A program made the position numbers and the translations under genes. 64,000 nt of DNA from DASWOJ01 sp964242415 (GTDB taxonomy: Bacteria > Pseudomonadota > Alphaproteobacteria > Acetobacterales > Acetobacteraceae), in assembly GCA_964242415.1 (NCBI GenBank), contig CAXTAT010000028.1, positions 16,995 to 80,994 on the forward strand, given 5' to 3'. The notes under the pieces were generated by a model. It ran no database searches, was not told the DNA's origin, and saw only the letters and a list, made by a program, of their open reading frames with translations. Of the stretch, positions 19,116-27,472 are shown piece by piece. Positions within the stretch are counted from its first letter, which is position 1. Each line of letters starts with the position of its first letter.

Positions 19116-19657
19116 GCCGCGGCTTGGACGGTCGGCAGGAAGGCGGCCTGGCCCTTGAACAGCGCCTCGGCGGGCTGGGCCTGCAACTGGCGGTCTTGAC
19201 GCATGACCGCGTGCGCCAGGGCGCGGGCGTCGTCGTCCGGCTCGCGGCCGCGCCAGACGTTGCGGGCGATGGCGGTGGCGAGGGCCTCCGGGTCATCCGC
19301 GTCGATGGCGGCGGCGTAGGCGGCCGAGCGGCCGTTGAAGGCTTCCCACATCTCCTTCATCTTCTTGCCGACGCGCATGTCGCTGATGCCGATCTCCCGC
19401 AGGTTGATGTCCATGTCGGAGAACATCGCGTCGAACACTGCCTGGGCGAGCTGCTTGCCCTGCTCGGACGCGCCGTGCAGCCGGTGGACCAGCAGGAAGA
19501 CATGCAGGCCCACCATGTCGAACCGGCCGTCCATGGTGTCGGGGACGCCGAGCGTCTGGTAGAAGTAGGGTGCGCGGGCGGCCGCGACCGCGGCGTTGTA
19601 AAGCTCGAATCCCGCACGCTCGTACGGCTTGCTGCGGAACATCCCAAACAACGCCAT
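19112..19657 (-). CDS. Ubiquinol-cytochrome c chaperone family protein
   Basis: Homologue of CBP3/UQCC1, which assembles the cytochrome bc1 complex. 181 aa from ATG 19657. The conserved block FYQTLGVPDTMDGRFDMVGLHVFLLVHRL (about 30-60) and the DMDINLREIGISDMRVGKKMKEM region (about 87-110) define the family. No signal peptide is visible, so it should act at the cytoplasmic face of the membrane. The frame extends upstream to 19759, but the extra residues resemble no family N-terminus. It forms an operon with yceD (4-bp overlap) and is divergent from bamE across 233 bp. Confidence 0.85.
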   Translation of the reverse strand: MALFGMFRSKPYERAGFELYNAAVAAARAPYFYQTLGVPDTMDGRFDMVGLHVFLLVHRLHGASEQGKQLAQAVFDAMFSDMDINLREIGISDMRVGKKMKEMWEAFNGRSAAYAAAIDADDPEALATAIARNVWRGREPDDDARALAHAVMRQDRQLQAQPAEALFKGQAAFLPTVQAAA

Positions 19658-19890
19658 GCCTCGATCTCCAATTGCGACGCCGCGGAGCCAATCCGATTGA
19701 CAAGGCATCCGGGCCGTGACACCCGACCCCTTAAATAAGCGTCGCGCCGGGCGGATCAATGCGGGGCCGCCATCACCAACCGCGGGGCATCCGGTGCTGC
19801 GAGACCGCCGGCGCCTGCCGTTGCAGCGGTCACCAACGGCCCGGATCGGCTGTGCCGGGTGGGGACGGTGTTGAACCAGACGAGGTCGCC

Positions 19891-20403
19891 ATGCGCCAAG
19901 TGTTATTGCCCGTGATGCTCGCAGCCCCGCTGATGCTGGGAGTCATGGTGTCGGGGTGCAGCGTGCTGGAGGCGCCGAGGCAACTGCGCGGCAACCGGGT
20001 CGATGCGGACCAGATCAAGGAGCTGGTCCCCGGCACCTCGACCCGGGCCGACGCGACCTCCCTGCTGGGCTCGCCGACGGCGAAGGCGACGTTCGACGAC
20101 AACACCTGGATCTATATCGGCGAGGTCACGCGCACCCGCGTCGGCCGGGCGCCCGGCGTCTTGCAGCAGGATGTGGTGGTGCTGAACTTCGACCAGGGCG
20201 GGGTGCTGCGCGGGGTCAAGCGGCTGAACCAGGATGACTCGCGCAATGTGTCGGTGGTCAGCCGGTCCACGCCGTCGCCGGGCAGCGAGGCGTCGTTCAT
20301 GCAGCAGTTGCTGGGCAACGTGGGCAAGTTCAACGCGGGCGGTGCGCTTGGCGCTGGCGGCTCGTCGCCTGGCAGCAGCGGGGCGACCAACGGCGGGCTG
20401 TAG
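19891..20403 (+). CDS. bamE: Outer-membrane assembly lipoprotein BamE
   Basis: Small lipoprotein of the BAM complex, which inserts outer-membrane beta-barrels. The 170 aa protein has a lipoprotein signal with lipobox VSGC (Cys23) and the SmpA/OmlA fold: GNRVDADQIKELVPGTSTRADATSLLGSP and FDDNTWIYIGE. A glycine/serine-rich low-complexity tail (about 130-170) follows the domain and is not part of the core family. ATG 19891 was chosen because it starts the signal sequence. Upstream codons in the same frame do not look coding. Confidence 0.92.
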   Translation: MRQVLLPVMLAAPLMLGVMVSGCSVLEAPRQLRGNRVDADQIKELVPGTSTRADATSLLGSPTAKATFDDNTWIYIGEVTRTRVGRAPGVLQQDVVVLNFDQGGVLRGVKRLNQDDSRNVSVVSRSTPSPGSEASFMQQLLGNVGKFNAGGALGAGGSSPGSSGATNGGL

Positions 20404-20498
20404 CATCAGCCGCCCGTGGGCCTGGCCGGTGCGGGCGTGAGGCGGTTGCGGGGGCTTGGGGGGCGGCGATCCCGGCGGGCCAGGGCGGCGCTTTTCCC

Positions 20499-20535
20499 CC
20501 TGGATTGCTGCGCCGGAGCCGGCTCGCAATGACGG
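20499..20535. repeat. Dispersed repeat family A, copy 2
   Basis: CCCTGGATTGCTGCGCCGGAGCC then GGCTCGCAATGACGGTG, differing from copy 1 by a few bases. It lies between the convergent bamE and thiL genes. Confidence 0.8.
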
Positions 20536-20595
20536 TGTGGCTTGGGACAGCGGCGGTCAGGGTCGAAGGCGGGCGGCAGAGGCGGGCGTATGGCG

Positions 20596-21546
20596 CTAGA
20601 AGTGGCTCCAGCCGGGCTGGCTGACCGGCAATGGCTGGCCTTCCTCGCCTATGACCGAAACTTGGTCGCCGGGAGTGAAGCGGCCGATGCGGGTCACCGG
20701 GATGCCGGCCCTCGCGGCCTCGGTCTGCAGGGCGGCGGCGTTGGCCGGTGGGACGGCCAGCAGCAGTTCGTAGTCGTCACCGCCGGTCAGGCAGGTGAGC
20801 CGCCATGCCGGTCCTGCCATGGCGGCAGGCGGGGATAGCGGCACCAGCGGCGCCTCGATCCGGGCGCCCAGCCCGGCCAGGCGGCATAGGTGCCCCAGGT
20901 CCTGCACCAGCCCGTCCGACACATCCATGCCGGCGGAGGCGATCCCGTGCAACGGCAGCCCAAGACGCGGCTGCGGCAGGCGGTAGCGGGCGGCCAGCCA
21001 ACCCGTGGGGTCCTCGACCTGGCCGCGCAGGGCGGCAAGCCCCAGGGCGCCGTCGCCGATGGTGCCGGTCACCCATACCTCGTCGCCCAACCGCGCTCCG
21101 GTACGGCGCAGGGCCTGGCCGGGCGCGACATGGCCGATGGCGGTCAGCGTCAGGGAGACCGGCCCTGGCGTGCTGGTGGTGTCGCCCCCCAGCAGGGTAA
21201 TGCCGAACCGCGCCTGGTCCCTCGCCAGCCCGGCAGCGACGCCCTGGAACCAGCCGTCCGGCGTCGCACGCGGCGCCGACACCGTGAGCAGGTAGGCGAG
21301 CGGCGTTGCCGCCATGGCGGCGAGGTCCGACAGGTTCACCCGCAGCAGCTTGGCGCCGATGGTGTCCGGGGGGTCGTCGGGCAGGAAATGCACCCCGGCC
21401 ACCATGGCGTCGGCCGTCATGACCAACTGGCGGCCGGGAGGCGGCGTCATCACTGCGGCATCGTCCAGCAGGTCCAGCGCGCCCTCCCCGGCCAGCGGGC
21501 GGAAGTGCCGGGCGATCAGGCCGAACTCGGCCGGGGCCATAGTCAT
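20596..21546 (-). CDS. thiL: Thiamine-monophosphate kinase
   Basis: ATP-dependent kinase making thiamine diphosphate. 316 aa from ATG 21546. AIR-synthase-like fold with DLLDDAAVM (Mg/ATP), TADAMVAGVHF, RVNLSDLAAMAA, LLGGDTTSTPGPVSLTLTAIG and the C-terminal DVSDGLVQDLGHL and TGGDDYELL motifs. The frame extends to 21594, but the extra 16 residues are basic and not family-like. It follows nusB at the end of the rib operon, as in many proteobacteria. A dispersed repeat lies in the spacer to nusB. Confidence 0.93.
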   Translation of the reverse strand: MTMAPAEFGLIARHFRPLAGEGALDLLDDAAVMTPPPGRQLVMTADAMVAGVHFLPDDPPDTIGAKLLRVNLSDLAAMAATPLAYLLTVSAPRATPDGWFQGVAAGLARDQARFGITLLGGDTTSTPGPVSLTLTAIGHVAPGQALRRTGARLGDEVWVTGTIGDGALGLAALRGQVEDPTGWLAARYRLPQPRLGLPLHGIASAGMDVSDGLVQDLGHLCRLAGLGARIEAPLVPLSPPAAMAGPAWRLTCLTGGDDYELLLAVPPANAAALQTEAARAGIPVTRIGRFTPGDQVSVIGEEGQPLPVSQPGWSHF

Positions 21547-21644
21547 GCGGGCTGGCGGCGCCGGGAGGGACGAACGGGCAGAACGTCGTTGCAAGGTGCG
21601 CTTGCGGCGGGGTCGTGCAGGTGGGACAGCGTAGTCGGTGGCGG

Positions 21645-21683
21645 CCCTGGATTGCCGCGCCGAAGCCGACTCGCAATGACGGT
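21645..21683. repeat. Dispersed repeat family A, copy 3
   Basis: GCCCTGGATTGCCGCGCCGAAGCC then GACTCGCAATGACGGTG, between the same-strand thiL and nusB genes, so it lies inside the presumed transcript. Confidence 0.8.
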
Positions 21684-21729
21684 GCGGAGGGCGGCGGGGC
21701 CGGTCACAGCCGGGAGTGGCCTGTGCGCG

Positions 21730-22251
21730 TCATGCCGGCTGGGCAGCCTCCGCTGGGAAGTCGCCGGGCCGCAGCTCGCGTGCCAGGCGGTCGAGCATGC
21801 CGTTCACCAGGCGCGGCTCCTCCCCGGTGAAGAAGCCGTGCGCCACGTCCAGGTACTCGTTGATCACCACGCGCGGCGGCGGGCCGTCCGCCATGCACAG
21901 TTCTGCAGAACCGGCGCGCAGCAGGGCACGCAGCACGGGGTCGAGCCGGGCCATCGGCCAGTCCTCCGGCAGGGCGGCGGAGATCAGCTTGTCCAGGCGG
22001 TCCTGCTCCAGCACAGCGGTGCGGACGATGCGGGTGAACAGGGGCACATGGGCGTCGGGCACGCGGCCCTCCTCGAAGCCGCCGCCGCCCTGGTGCTCGG
22101 GGCCGGGCATCTCGCCGAGGCGGTGGCGGACGAACTGGTCGATGACGGTCTCGGCGGTCTCGCCGGCCTGCTCGCTCTGGAACAGGGCCTGGACGGCGGC
22201 GACGCGGGAGGCGGTGCGGGGGCGGCCGTTGGGGCGGGGGCGGTGGGCCAT
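21730..22251 (-). CDS. nusB: Transcription antitermination factor NusB
   Basis: All-helical RNA-binding protein (173 aa) that with NusE/S10 binds boxA in rRNA leaders. The N-terminal GRPRTASRVAAVQALFQSEQ and C-terminal VVINEYLDVAHGFFTGEEPRLVNGMLDRLARE are diagnostic. An insertion rich in Glu/Gly (RLGEMPGPEHQGGGGFEEGRV, about 45-65) follows helix 2, as in other alphaproteobacterial NusB. ATG 22251 shares a base with the ribH stop. Confidence 0.94.
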   Translation of the reverse strand: MAHRPRPNGRPRTASRVAAVQALFQSEQAGETAETVIDQFVRHRLGEMPGPEHQGGGGFEEGRVPDAHVPLFTRIVRTAVLEQDRLDKLISAALPEDWPMARLDPVLRALLRAGSAELCMADGPPPRVVINEYLDVAHGFFTGEEPRLVNGMLDRLARELRPGDFPAEAAQPA

Positions 22252-22733
22252 CAGTGCGCGCCCAGACCGCGCATGACCGTGATCTGGGTCAGCGCGGCGG
22301 CGGCGGCCTCGGCGCCCTTGTTGTGGCCGTCGTCGCGCGACCGTGCGGTGGCCTGGCCGATGTCGTGCACCGTGAGCAGCCCGGTGCCGAGGGCGATGCC
22401 GTACTGCAGGGCGACGTGCATCAGCCCCGCCATGCTCTCGCGGCAGATATGGTCGTAGTGGTCGGTCTCGCCGCGCACGATGCAGCCGAGCGCCACGAAG
22501 CCATCGAATTTCTCCGCCCCGCGCAGGACGATGCGGATGGCCTGTGCCAGCTCGAACGCGCCGGCCACGTCCAGCGACTCGTGCGTGGCCCCGGCGGCAC
22601 CGAGGATGCGGGCGGCGCCCCGGGTCATGCCATCCACGACCTCGCGGTAGTACGGCGCGCGTACCAGCAGGAGGCGGGGCGGCGGGCCGGGCACCTGCGG
22701 CGCGGCCGGCAGCGGGGCATCGGCGGTGCTCAT
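22251..22733 (-). CDS. ribH: 6,7-dimethyl-8-ribityllumazine synthase
   Basis: Penultimate riboflavin step, joining the ribitylamino-uracil to 3,4-dihydroxy-2-butanone 4-phosphate. 160 aa from ATG 22733. Motifs: LLVRAPYYREVVDGM, GAFELAQAI, ALGCIVRGETDHYDHICRES with the catalytic His, and the late GHNKGAEAAAAAL. ATG 22733 overlaps the ribBA stop by 4 bp. A longer frame upstream is out of phase with real sequence. Part of the ribD-ribE-ribBA-ribH operon. Confidence 0.95.
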   Translation of the reverse strand: MSTADAPLPAAPQVPGPPPRLLLVRAPYYREVVDGMTRGAARILGAAGATHESLDVAGAFELAQAIRIVLRGAEKFDGFVALGCIVRGETDHYDHICRESMAGLMHVALQYGIALGTGLLTVHDIGQATARSRDDGHNKGAEAAAAALTQITVMRGLGAH

Positions 22734-23860
22734 TCGTGGGTGGCGTCGGGCGGGGCGCCCTCGATGGCGCGGTGTTCGGTGATGTTCAAGCCATAGCCTT
22801 CCAGCCCCACCATGGTGCGGCGCGTGTTCGACAGCAGGATCATTTCGCGCACCCCCAGGTCGGTCAGTATCTGCGCGCCGATGCCGTAATCCCGCAGGAA
22901 GGGCTGCGGCCGCGGGCTGTTCGCCATCGCGCGGACCCGGTCGGACACGGCGGTCGGCCGCGTGTCGCGGATCAGCACGACGGCTCCCCTGCCCTCGTCG
23001 GCGATCATCCGCATGGCGCCGTATAGCGCAGACCAGGACGGTCCGCCGAGGATGTCGTTCACGATATCGACGGCATGCATACGGACCAGCGGCGGCTGCG
23101 GACCCGACAGGTCGCCCTTGGTCAGCACGACGTGCTCGGCGTAGTCCAGCGTGGTGCCGTAGACCAGCAGCCGCCAGTCGCCGCCGACGGCGTGGTGCAT
23201 GGTGCCGGTCTCGATGCGGCGGACCAGCTTCTCGGTGCGGCGGCGGTGGGCGATCAGGTCGGCGATGGTGCCTAGCTTCAGGTTGTGGTGCTGGGCGAAG
23301 GCGCATAGGTCGGGCAGCCGGGCCATGGAGCCGTCGTCGTTCATGATCTCGCAGATCACGCCGGAGGGGTTCAGGCCGGCCAGCCGGGCGATGTCCACCG
23401 CGGCCTCGGTGTGGCCGGCGCGGACCAGGGTACCGCCCTCGCGCGCCACCAGGGGGAAGACGTGGCCGGGGGTGGCGATGCTGTCGCGCCCGGTCTCCGG
23501 GTTGATGGCGACGCCGATGGTGCGGGCGCGGTCGGCGGCGCTGATTCCGGTGGTGACCCCCTCCTTGGCCTCGATGCTGACGGTGAAGGCGGTTTGCAGG
23601 CGGCTGCGGTTGGATTGGCTCATCAGGGGTAGGCCGAGGGCCTCGACGCGTTGCCGGGTCATGGCGAGGCAGATCAGGCCGCGGGCATGGCGGGCCATGA
23701 AGTTTACGGCGTCGGCGGTGGCGAACTGGGCGGGGATGACCAGGTCGCCCTCGTTCTCGCGGTCCTCGTCATCCACCAGGATGAACATGCGGCCGGCGCG
23801 GGCCTCCTCGATCAGGTCGGCGGCGGGGGCCAGGTAGTCGGACAGCACGGCGGACTTCAT
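22730..23860 (-). CDS. ribB: 3,4-dihydroxy-2-butanone-4-phosphate synthase with degenerate RibA domain
   Basis: 376 aa. The N-terminal RibB domain (1-205) is intact: ILVDDEDRENEGDLV, FMARHARGLICLAM, the GHVFPL loop and RAGHTEAAVDIARLAG. The C-terminal part (about 210-370) aligns with GTP cyclohydrolase II (ALYGAMRMIADEGRG, RDYGIGAQIL, GLEGYGL) but has lost the three zinc-binding cysteines: where HSECLTGD...RCDC is expected the sequence is HAVDIVNDILGGPS. The QEGRGIG segment is also missing. GTP cyclohydrolase II activity is therefore unlikely, as in the RibBX proteins described from other proteobacteria. It overlaps ribE and ribH by 4 bp each. Confidence 0.92.
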   Translation of the reverse strand: MKSAVLSDYLAPAADLIEEARAGRMFILVDDEDRENEGDLVIPAQFATADAVNFMARHARGLICLAMTRQRVEALGLPLMSQSNRSRLQTAFTVSIEAKEGVTTGISAADRARTIGVAINPETGRDSIATPGHVFPLVAREGGTLVRAGHTEAAVDIARLAGLNPSGVICEIMNDDGSMARLPDLCAFAQHHNLKLGTIADLIAHRRRTEKLVRRIETGTMHHAVGGDWRLLVYGTTLDYAEHVVLTKGDLSGPQPPLVRMHAVDIVNDILGGPSWSALYGAMRMIADEGRGAVVLIRDTRPTAVSDRVRAMANSPRPQPFLRDYGIGAQILTDLGVREMILLSNTRRTMVGLEGYGLNITEHRAIEGAPPDATHE

Positions 23861-24474
23861 GCGGACGCCTCCTGCAGGCGCGCGACGTAGCGGGCGAGCA
23901 TGTCGATCTCAATGTGGATGCGGTCGCCGGGCTGCAGTTGGCCGAGCGTGGTGACGGTCCAGGTGTGGGGGATGATGTTGACGCCGAAGCGGGATGGGCC
24001 GGTGGGGGTGTCGGCGACTTCGTTCACGGTGAGGGACACGCCGTCGAGGGCGACACTGCCCTTTTGGGCGATGAAGCGGGCCAGGTCTGGGGGGGCCTCG
24101 ATGGTGACGCGCCAGGAGGCGTTCTCCTGGACGACGGAGGCGACCTGGCCGACGCCGTCCACGTGGCCGGAGACCAGGTGGCCGCCTAGCTCGTCGCCCA
24201 TGCGCAGGGAGCGTTCCAGGTTCATCGGGCTGCCTTCTGACCAGTTGCCGAGCTTGGTCTTGGAGAGGGTTTCGCCGGATACGTCCACGGCGAACCAGTC
24301 GGGGCCGACCTCCACCGCGGTCAGGCAGCAGCCGCCGCACGCGACGGAGGCGCCGATGGCGATGGCGGCGGTGTCCGGCCACGGCGTGCCGATGACGATC
24401 CGCATGTCCTGCCCGCCGCCGAGCGGTGCCAGGCGGCGGACGTGGCCCATGCCGGTGATGATCCCCGTGAACAT
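23857..24474 (-). CDS. ribE: Riboflavin synthase alpha chain
   Basis: Dismutates two lumazines to riboflavin. 205 aa built of two lumazine-binding repeats: MFTGIITGMGHVRRL...CGGCCLTAVEVG (1-95) and HLVSGHVDGVGQV...SVALDGVSLTVNEV (about 96-190). The conserved N-terminal MFTGII is present. It overlaps ribBA by 4 bp and shares one base with the ribD stop. Named ribE here; called ribC in E. coli. Confidence 0.95.
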   Translation of the reverse strand: MFTGIITGMGHVRRLAPLGGGQDMRIVIGTPWPDTAAIAIGASVACGGCCLTAVEVGPDWFAVDVSGETLSKTKLGNWSEGSPMNLERSLRMGDELGGHLVSGHVDGVGQVASVVQENASWRVTIEAPPDLARFIAQKGSVALDGVSLTVNEVADTPTGPSRFGVNIIPHTWTVTTLGQLQPGDRIHIEIDMLARYVARLQEASA

Positions 24475-25580
24475 CAGGCGGCCCGGCGCAGTTCGGTCAG
24501 CATGTCATCCCCCATCGTTCGCTCCGCCGTTCGCACGAAGCGCGGCATCCCGTCCAATCCTGCAACGCCGAACGGCTGCACCGCCGGCAGCCCGTCGCCG
24601 CCCATGATGGCTGGCGCATGAAACCAGGCCACGCGGTCCGCCAGCCCGGCGCGGAGCAGGGCGGCGGCGACCCCTGCCCCGCCCTCCACCATGACCCGCG
24701 TCAAGCCTGCCCCTCCCAGAAGGTGCAGGGCGGCCGCCAGGTCAACCCGTGGGTTGCCGGTTGCAGGGAGGCCGTCCGTTGCAAGCAGCCGCACCCCGGC
24801 AATTGCCAGCGCCGCGCGGCGTTCGGCTGTGGCGGTGGCGCCGTGCACGATCCAGGTCGGCGCCTGCTGCGCGGTTGCGACCACTCGGGCGGACAGCGGC
24901 GTGCGCAGGGTGCTGTCCACGACGATGCGGACCAGCGGCGTCTTGCGGTATCCTGGGATGCGGCAGGTCAGGTCCGGGTCGTCGGCCAGCACGGTGCCGA
25001 CGCCGACCAGGATGGCGTCGTGCCGACCGCGCAAGGCGTGGCCGGCGCGGCGGGCCTGCGGTCCGGTGATCCAGCGGCTTTCGCCGCCGGCGGTTGCGAT
25101 GCGCCCGTCCAGCGTGGTCGCCAGCTTCAGGGTCACCAGGGGCCGCCCGGTGCGGATGCGGGATAGGAACCCGGCCTGTTGCTCGTCCGCCTCCGCCGTC
25201 ATCAGGCCCGTCGTCACGTCCACGCCTGCCGCCCGTAGCCGGGCGAGGCCGTTGCCGTTCACGCGGGGGTCCGGGTCGTCGCCGGCGACCACGACGCGGA
25301 CCACGCCTGCCGCGATCAGTGCGTCGGCGCAGGGCGGGGTCTGCCCGTGGTGGCTGCACGGCTCCAGGGTGACGTAGGCCGTGGCGCCGCGTGCGGCGTC
25401 GCCCGCCATCGCCAGCGCGGCCGCCTCCGCATGGGGCCGCCCGCCCGGCGCGGTCGTGCCGCGGCCGACCACACGGCCGTCCCGCACCAGCACGCATCCG
25501 ACGGCTGGGTTGGGCCAGGTGCTGCCCAGCCCGCGCCGCGCCAGGGCCAGCGCAGCGCGCATGTGCTGCTCGTCGTCCAT
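24474..25580 (-). CDS. ribD: Bifunctional riboflavin deaminase/reductase RibD
   Basis: Second and third steps of riboflavin synthesis. The N-terminal deaminase domain (1-145) has the zinc motifs HAEAAALAMAG and PCSHHGQTPPCADALI. The C-terminal reductase domain (about 150-368) has LKLATTLDGRIATAGGESRWITG and VMVEGGAGVAAALL. ATG 25580 follows nrdR by 5 nt. No FMN riboswitch-like leader precedes it, so it appears to be transcribed from upstream with glyA-nrdR. Confidence 0.95.
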   Translation of the reverse strand: MDDEQHMRAALALARRGLGSTWPNPAVGCVLVRDGRVVGRGTTAPGGRPHAEAAALAMAGDAARGATAYVTLEPCSHHGQTPPCADALIAAGVVRVVVAGDDPDPRVNGNGLARLRAAGVDVTTGLMTAEADEQQAGFLSRIRTGRPLVTLKLATTLDGRIATAGGESRWITGPQARRAGHALRGRHDAILVGVGTVLADDPDLTCRIPGYRKTPLVRIVVDSTLRTPLSARVVATAQQAPTWIVHGATATAERRAALAIAGVRLLATDGLPATGNPRVDLAAALHLLGGAGLTRVMVEGGAGVAAALLRAGLADRVAWFHAPAIMGGDGLPAVQPFGVAGLDGMPRFVRTAERTMGDDMLTELRRAA

Positions 25581-25585
25581 AGAGG

Positions 25586-26041
25586 CTATGTAGGCTCGTC
25601 CAGGGAGCCGAGGAAGGCCTCGAAGTCCTTGGCCTCGCGGAAGTCGCGGTACACGCTGGCGAAGCGGACGTAGGCGACGGCGTCCACCTCCTTGAGCGTC
25701 TCCATTACCAGTTCGCCCAACTGCTTGCTTGGGATGTCGTTCTCGCCCGACGCCTCTAGCTGGCGGACGATGCCGTTGACGATGCGCTCCAGCCGCTCCT
25801 CGTTCACCGGGCGCTTGCGCAGGGCGATGCGGATGGAGCGGGCCAGCTTGTCGCGGTCGAACGGCACCCGGCGGCCGTCGTTCTTCAGCACCGTCAGCTC
25901 GCGCAGTTGCACGCGCTCGATGGTGGTGAAGCGCTGGCTGCAGCCGCCGCAGAACCGGCGGCGGCGGATGGCCGACCCGTCATCGGTGGGCCGGCTGTCC
26001 TTTACCTGGGTGTCGTCGTGGCCGCAGAACGGGCAGCGCAC
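25586..26041 (-). CDS. nrdR: Transcriptional repressor NrdR
   Basis: Represses ribonucleotide reductase genes, sensing ATP/dATP. 151 aa. The zinc ribbon has Cys3, Cys6, Cys31 and Cys34 (RCPFCG...CGGC), followed by SRRF-like RRRRFC. The ATP-cone (about 48-138: VLKNDGRRVPFDRDKLARSI) is intact. Start is GTG 26041 so the protein begins MRCPFC as in nearly all homologues. It lies 5 nt after the glyA stop, a conserved pairing. Confidence 0.95.
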   Translation of the reverse strand: MRCPFCGHDDTQVKDSRPTDDGSAIRRRRFCGGCSQRFTTIERVQLRELTVLKNDGRRVPFDRDKLARSIRIALRKRPVNEERLERIVNGIVRQLEASGENDIPSKQLGELVMETLKEVDAVAYVRFASVYRDFREAKDFEAFLGSLDEPT

Positions 26042-26046
26042 GCGGA

Positions 26047-27381
26047 CTAGGCTCCGAGGTGCGCCCCGCCGCCCAGCCCTGCCCCGGTGTAGATCGGGAA
26101 GCGCGCGCACATCGCCAGCACCCGGGCGGCCACGGCCTGCTCGGCTGCGGCGTTGCTGCCGTCGTTGGACCGGGCCAGGCCCTCCAGCACCTCGCCGATC
26201 ATCACGCCGACCTCGCGGAACTCCGCGGTGCCGAAGCCGCGGGTGGTGGCGGCCGGGGTGCCCAGGCGGATGCCGGAGGTGATGGCGGGCTTCTCCGGGT
26301 CGAACGGGATGGCGTTCTTGTTGGCGGTGATGTGCGCCCGCTCCAGGCTGGCCTCGGCCAGCTTGCCGGTGACGCGCTTGGGGCGCAGATCGACCAGCAT
26401 CAGGTGGCTGTCGGTGCCGCCGGTCACGATGTCGCAGCCCTGCTCGATCAGGGTTTCGGCCAACATGCGGGCGTTGTCGATCACGGCGCGCTGGTAGGTG
26501 CGGAACTCCGGGCGCAGCGCCTCGCCGAAGGCGACGGCCTTGGCGGCGATGACGTGCATCAGGGGGCCGCCCTGCAGGCCCGGGAACACCGCCGAGTTGA
26601 ACCGCTTGCCCAGGGCGTCGTCGTTGGACAGGATCATGCCGCCGCGGGGGCCGCGCAGGGTCTTGTGCGTGGTGGTGGTGGTGACGTGCGCGTGCGGCAG
26701 CGGCGAGGGGTACACCCCGGCGGCGACCAGGCCGGAGAAGTGCGCCATATCGACCATGAAGGTCGCGCCCACCTCGTCCGCCACGCGGCGGATGCGGGCG
26801 AAGTCGATGACGCGGGGGTAGGCGGAGCCGCCGGCGATGATGAGCTTGGGGTGCTCGGTACGGGCGAGGCGTTCGAGTTCGTCGTAGTCCAGCAGGCCGG
26901 TGCCCTCGACGACGCCGTATTGGATGGCACGGAACCACTTGCCCGACAGGTTCGGCGCGGCGCCGTGGGTCAGGTGGCCGCCTGCGGCGAGGCTCATGCC
27001 GAGGATGGTGTCGCCGGGCTGCAGCAGGGCGAGGAACACCGCCTGGTTGGCCTGGGCGCCGCTATGGGGCTGCACGTTGGCGTAGGTGCAGCCGAACAGC
27101 TCCTTGGCGCGGTCGATGGCGAGGACCTCGGCGCGGTCCACCTCGCTGCAGCCGCCGTAGTAGCGGCGGCCGGGGTAGCCCTCGGCATACTTGTTGGTCA
27201 GCACCGAGCCTTGGGTCTCCAGCACGGCGGCGGAGACGATGTTCTCGCTGGCGATCAGCTCGATGCCGTCCTGCTGGCGGGTCAGTTCGCCGGTGATGGC
27301 GGCGGCCAGCTCGGGATCGGAGTCGGCGAGCGAGGCGGAGAAGAAGCGGGTCAGGCTCGGGGTGGCGGTCTGCTCGTTCAT
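26047..27381 (-). CDS. glyA: Serine hydroxymethyltransferase
   Basis: PLP enzyme converting serine and tetrahydrofolate to glycine and methylene-THF. 444 aa from ATG 27381. Motifs: IELIASENIVSAAVLE, YPGRRYYGGCSEVD, HSGAQANQAVF, the PLP lysine in TTTTHKTLRGPRGG, and FPGLQGGPLMH. Heads the glyA-nrdR-rib operon. The promoter should lie in 27382-27470, but no clear consensus is visible. Confidence 0.96.
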   Translation of the reverse strand: MNEQTATPSLTRFFSASLADSDPELAAAITGELTRQQDGIELIASENIVSAAVLETQGSVLTNKYAEGYPGRRYYGGCSEVDRAEVLAIDRAKELFGCTYANVQPHSGAQANQAVFLALLQPGDTILGMSLAAGGHLTHGAAPNLSGKWFRAIQYGVVEGTGLLDYDELERLARTEHPKLIIAGGSAYPRVIDFARIRRVADEVGATFMVDMAHFSGLVAAGVYPSPLPHAHVTTTTTHKTLRGPRGGMILSNDDALGKRFNSAVFPGLQGGPLMHVIAAKAVAFGEALRPEFRTYQRAVIDNARMLAETLIEQGCDIVTGGTDSHLMLVDLRPKRVTGKLAEASLERAHITANKNAIPFDPEKPAITSGIRLGTPAATTRGFGTAEFREVGVMIGEVLEGLARSNDGSNAAAEQAVAARVLAMCARFPIYTGAGLGGGAHLGA

Positions 27382-27472
27382 GGGGTGCGGCCTCTGGGTC
27401 CGTGCGGGATGGGTGTCCATAGCATGGGGACTCGCGGCGAAGAACCAATCGGCGGTTATGGCAGGGCGTCGG

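Noticed and set aside
25580..27471. FMN, glycine or THF riboswitch before glyA-nrdR-rib genes
   Set aside because: Spacers are 5-91 bp and show no conserved riboswitch core. The genes run as one tight operon.
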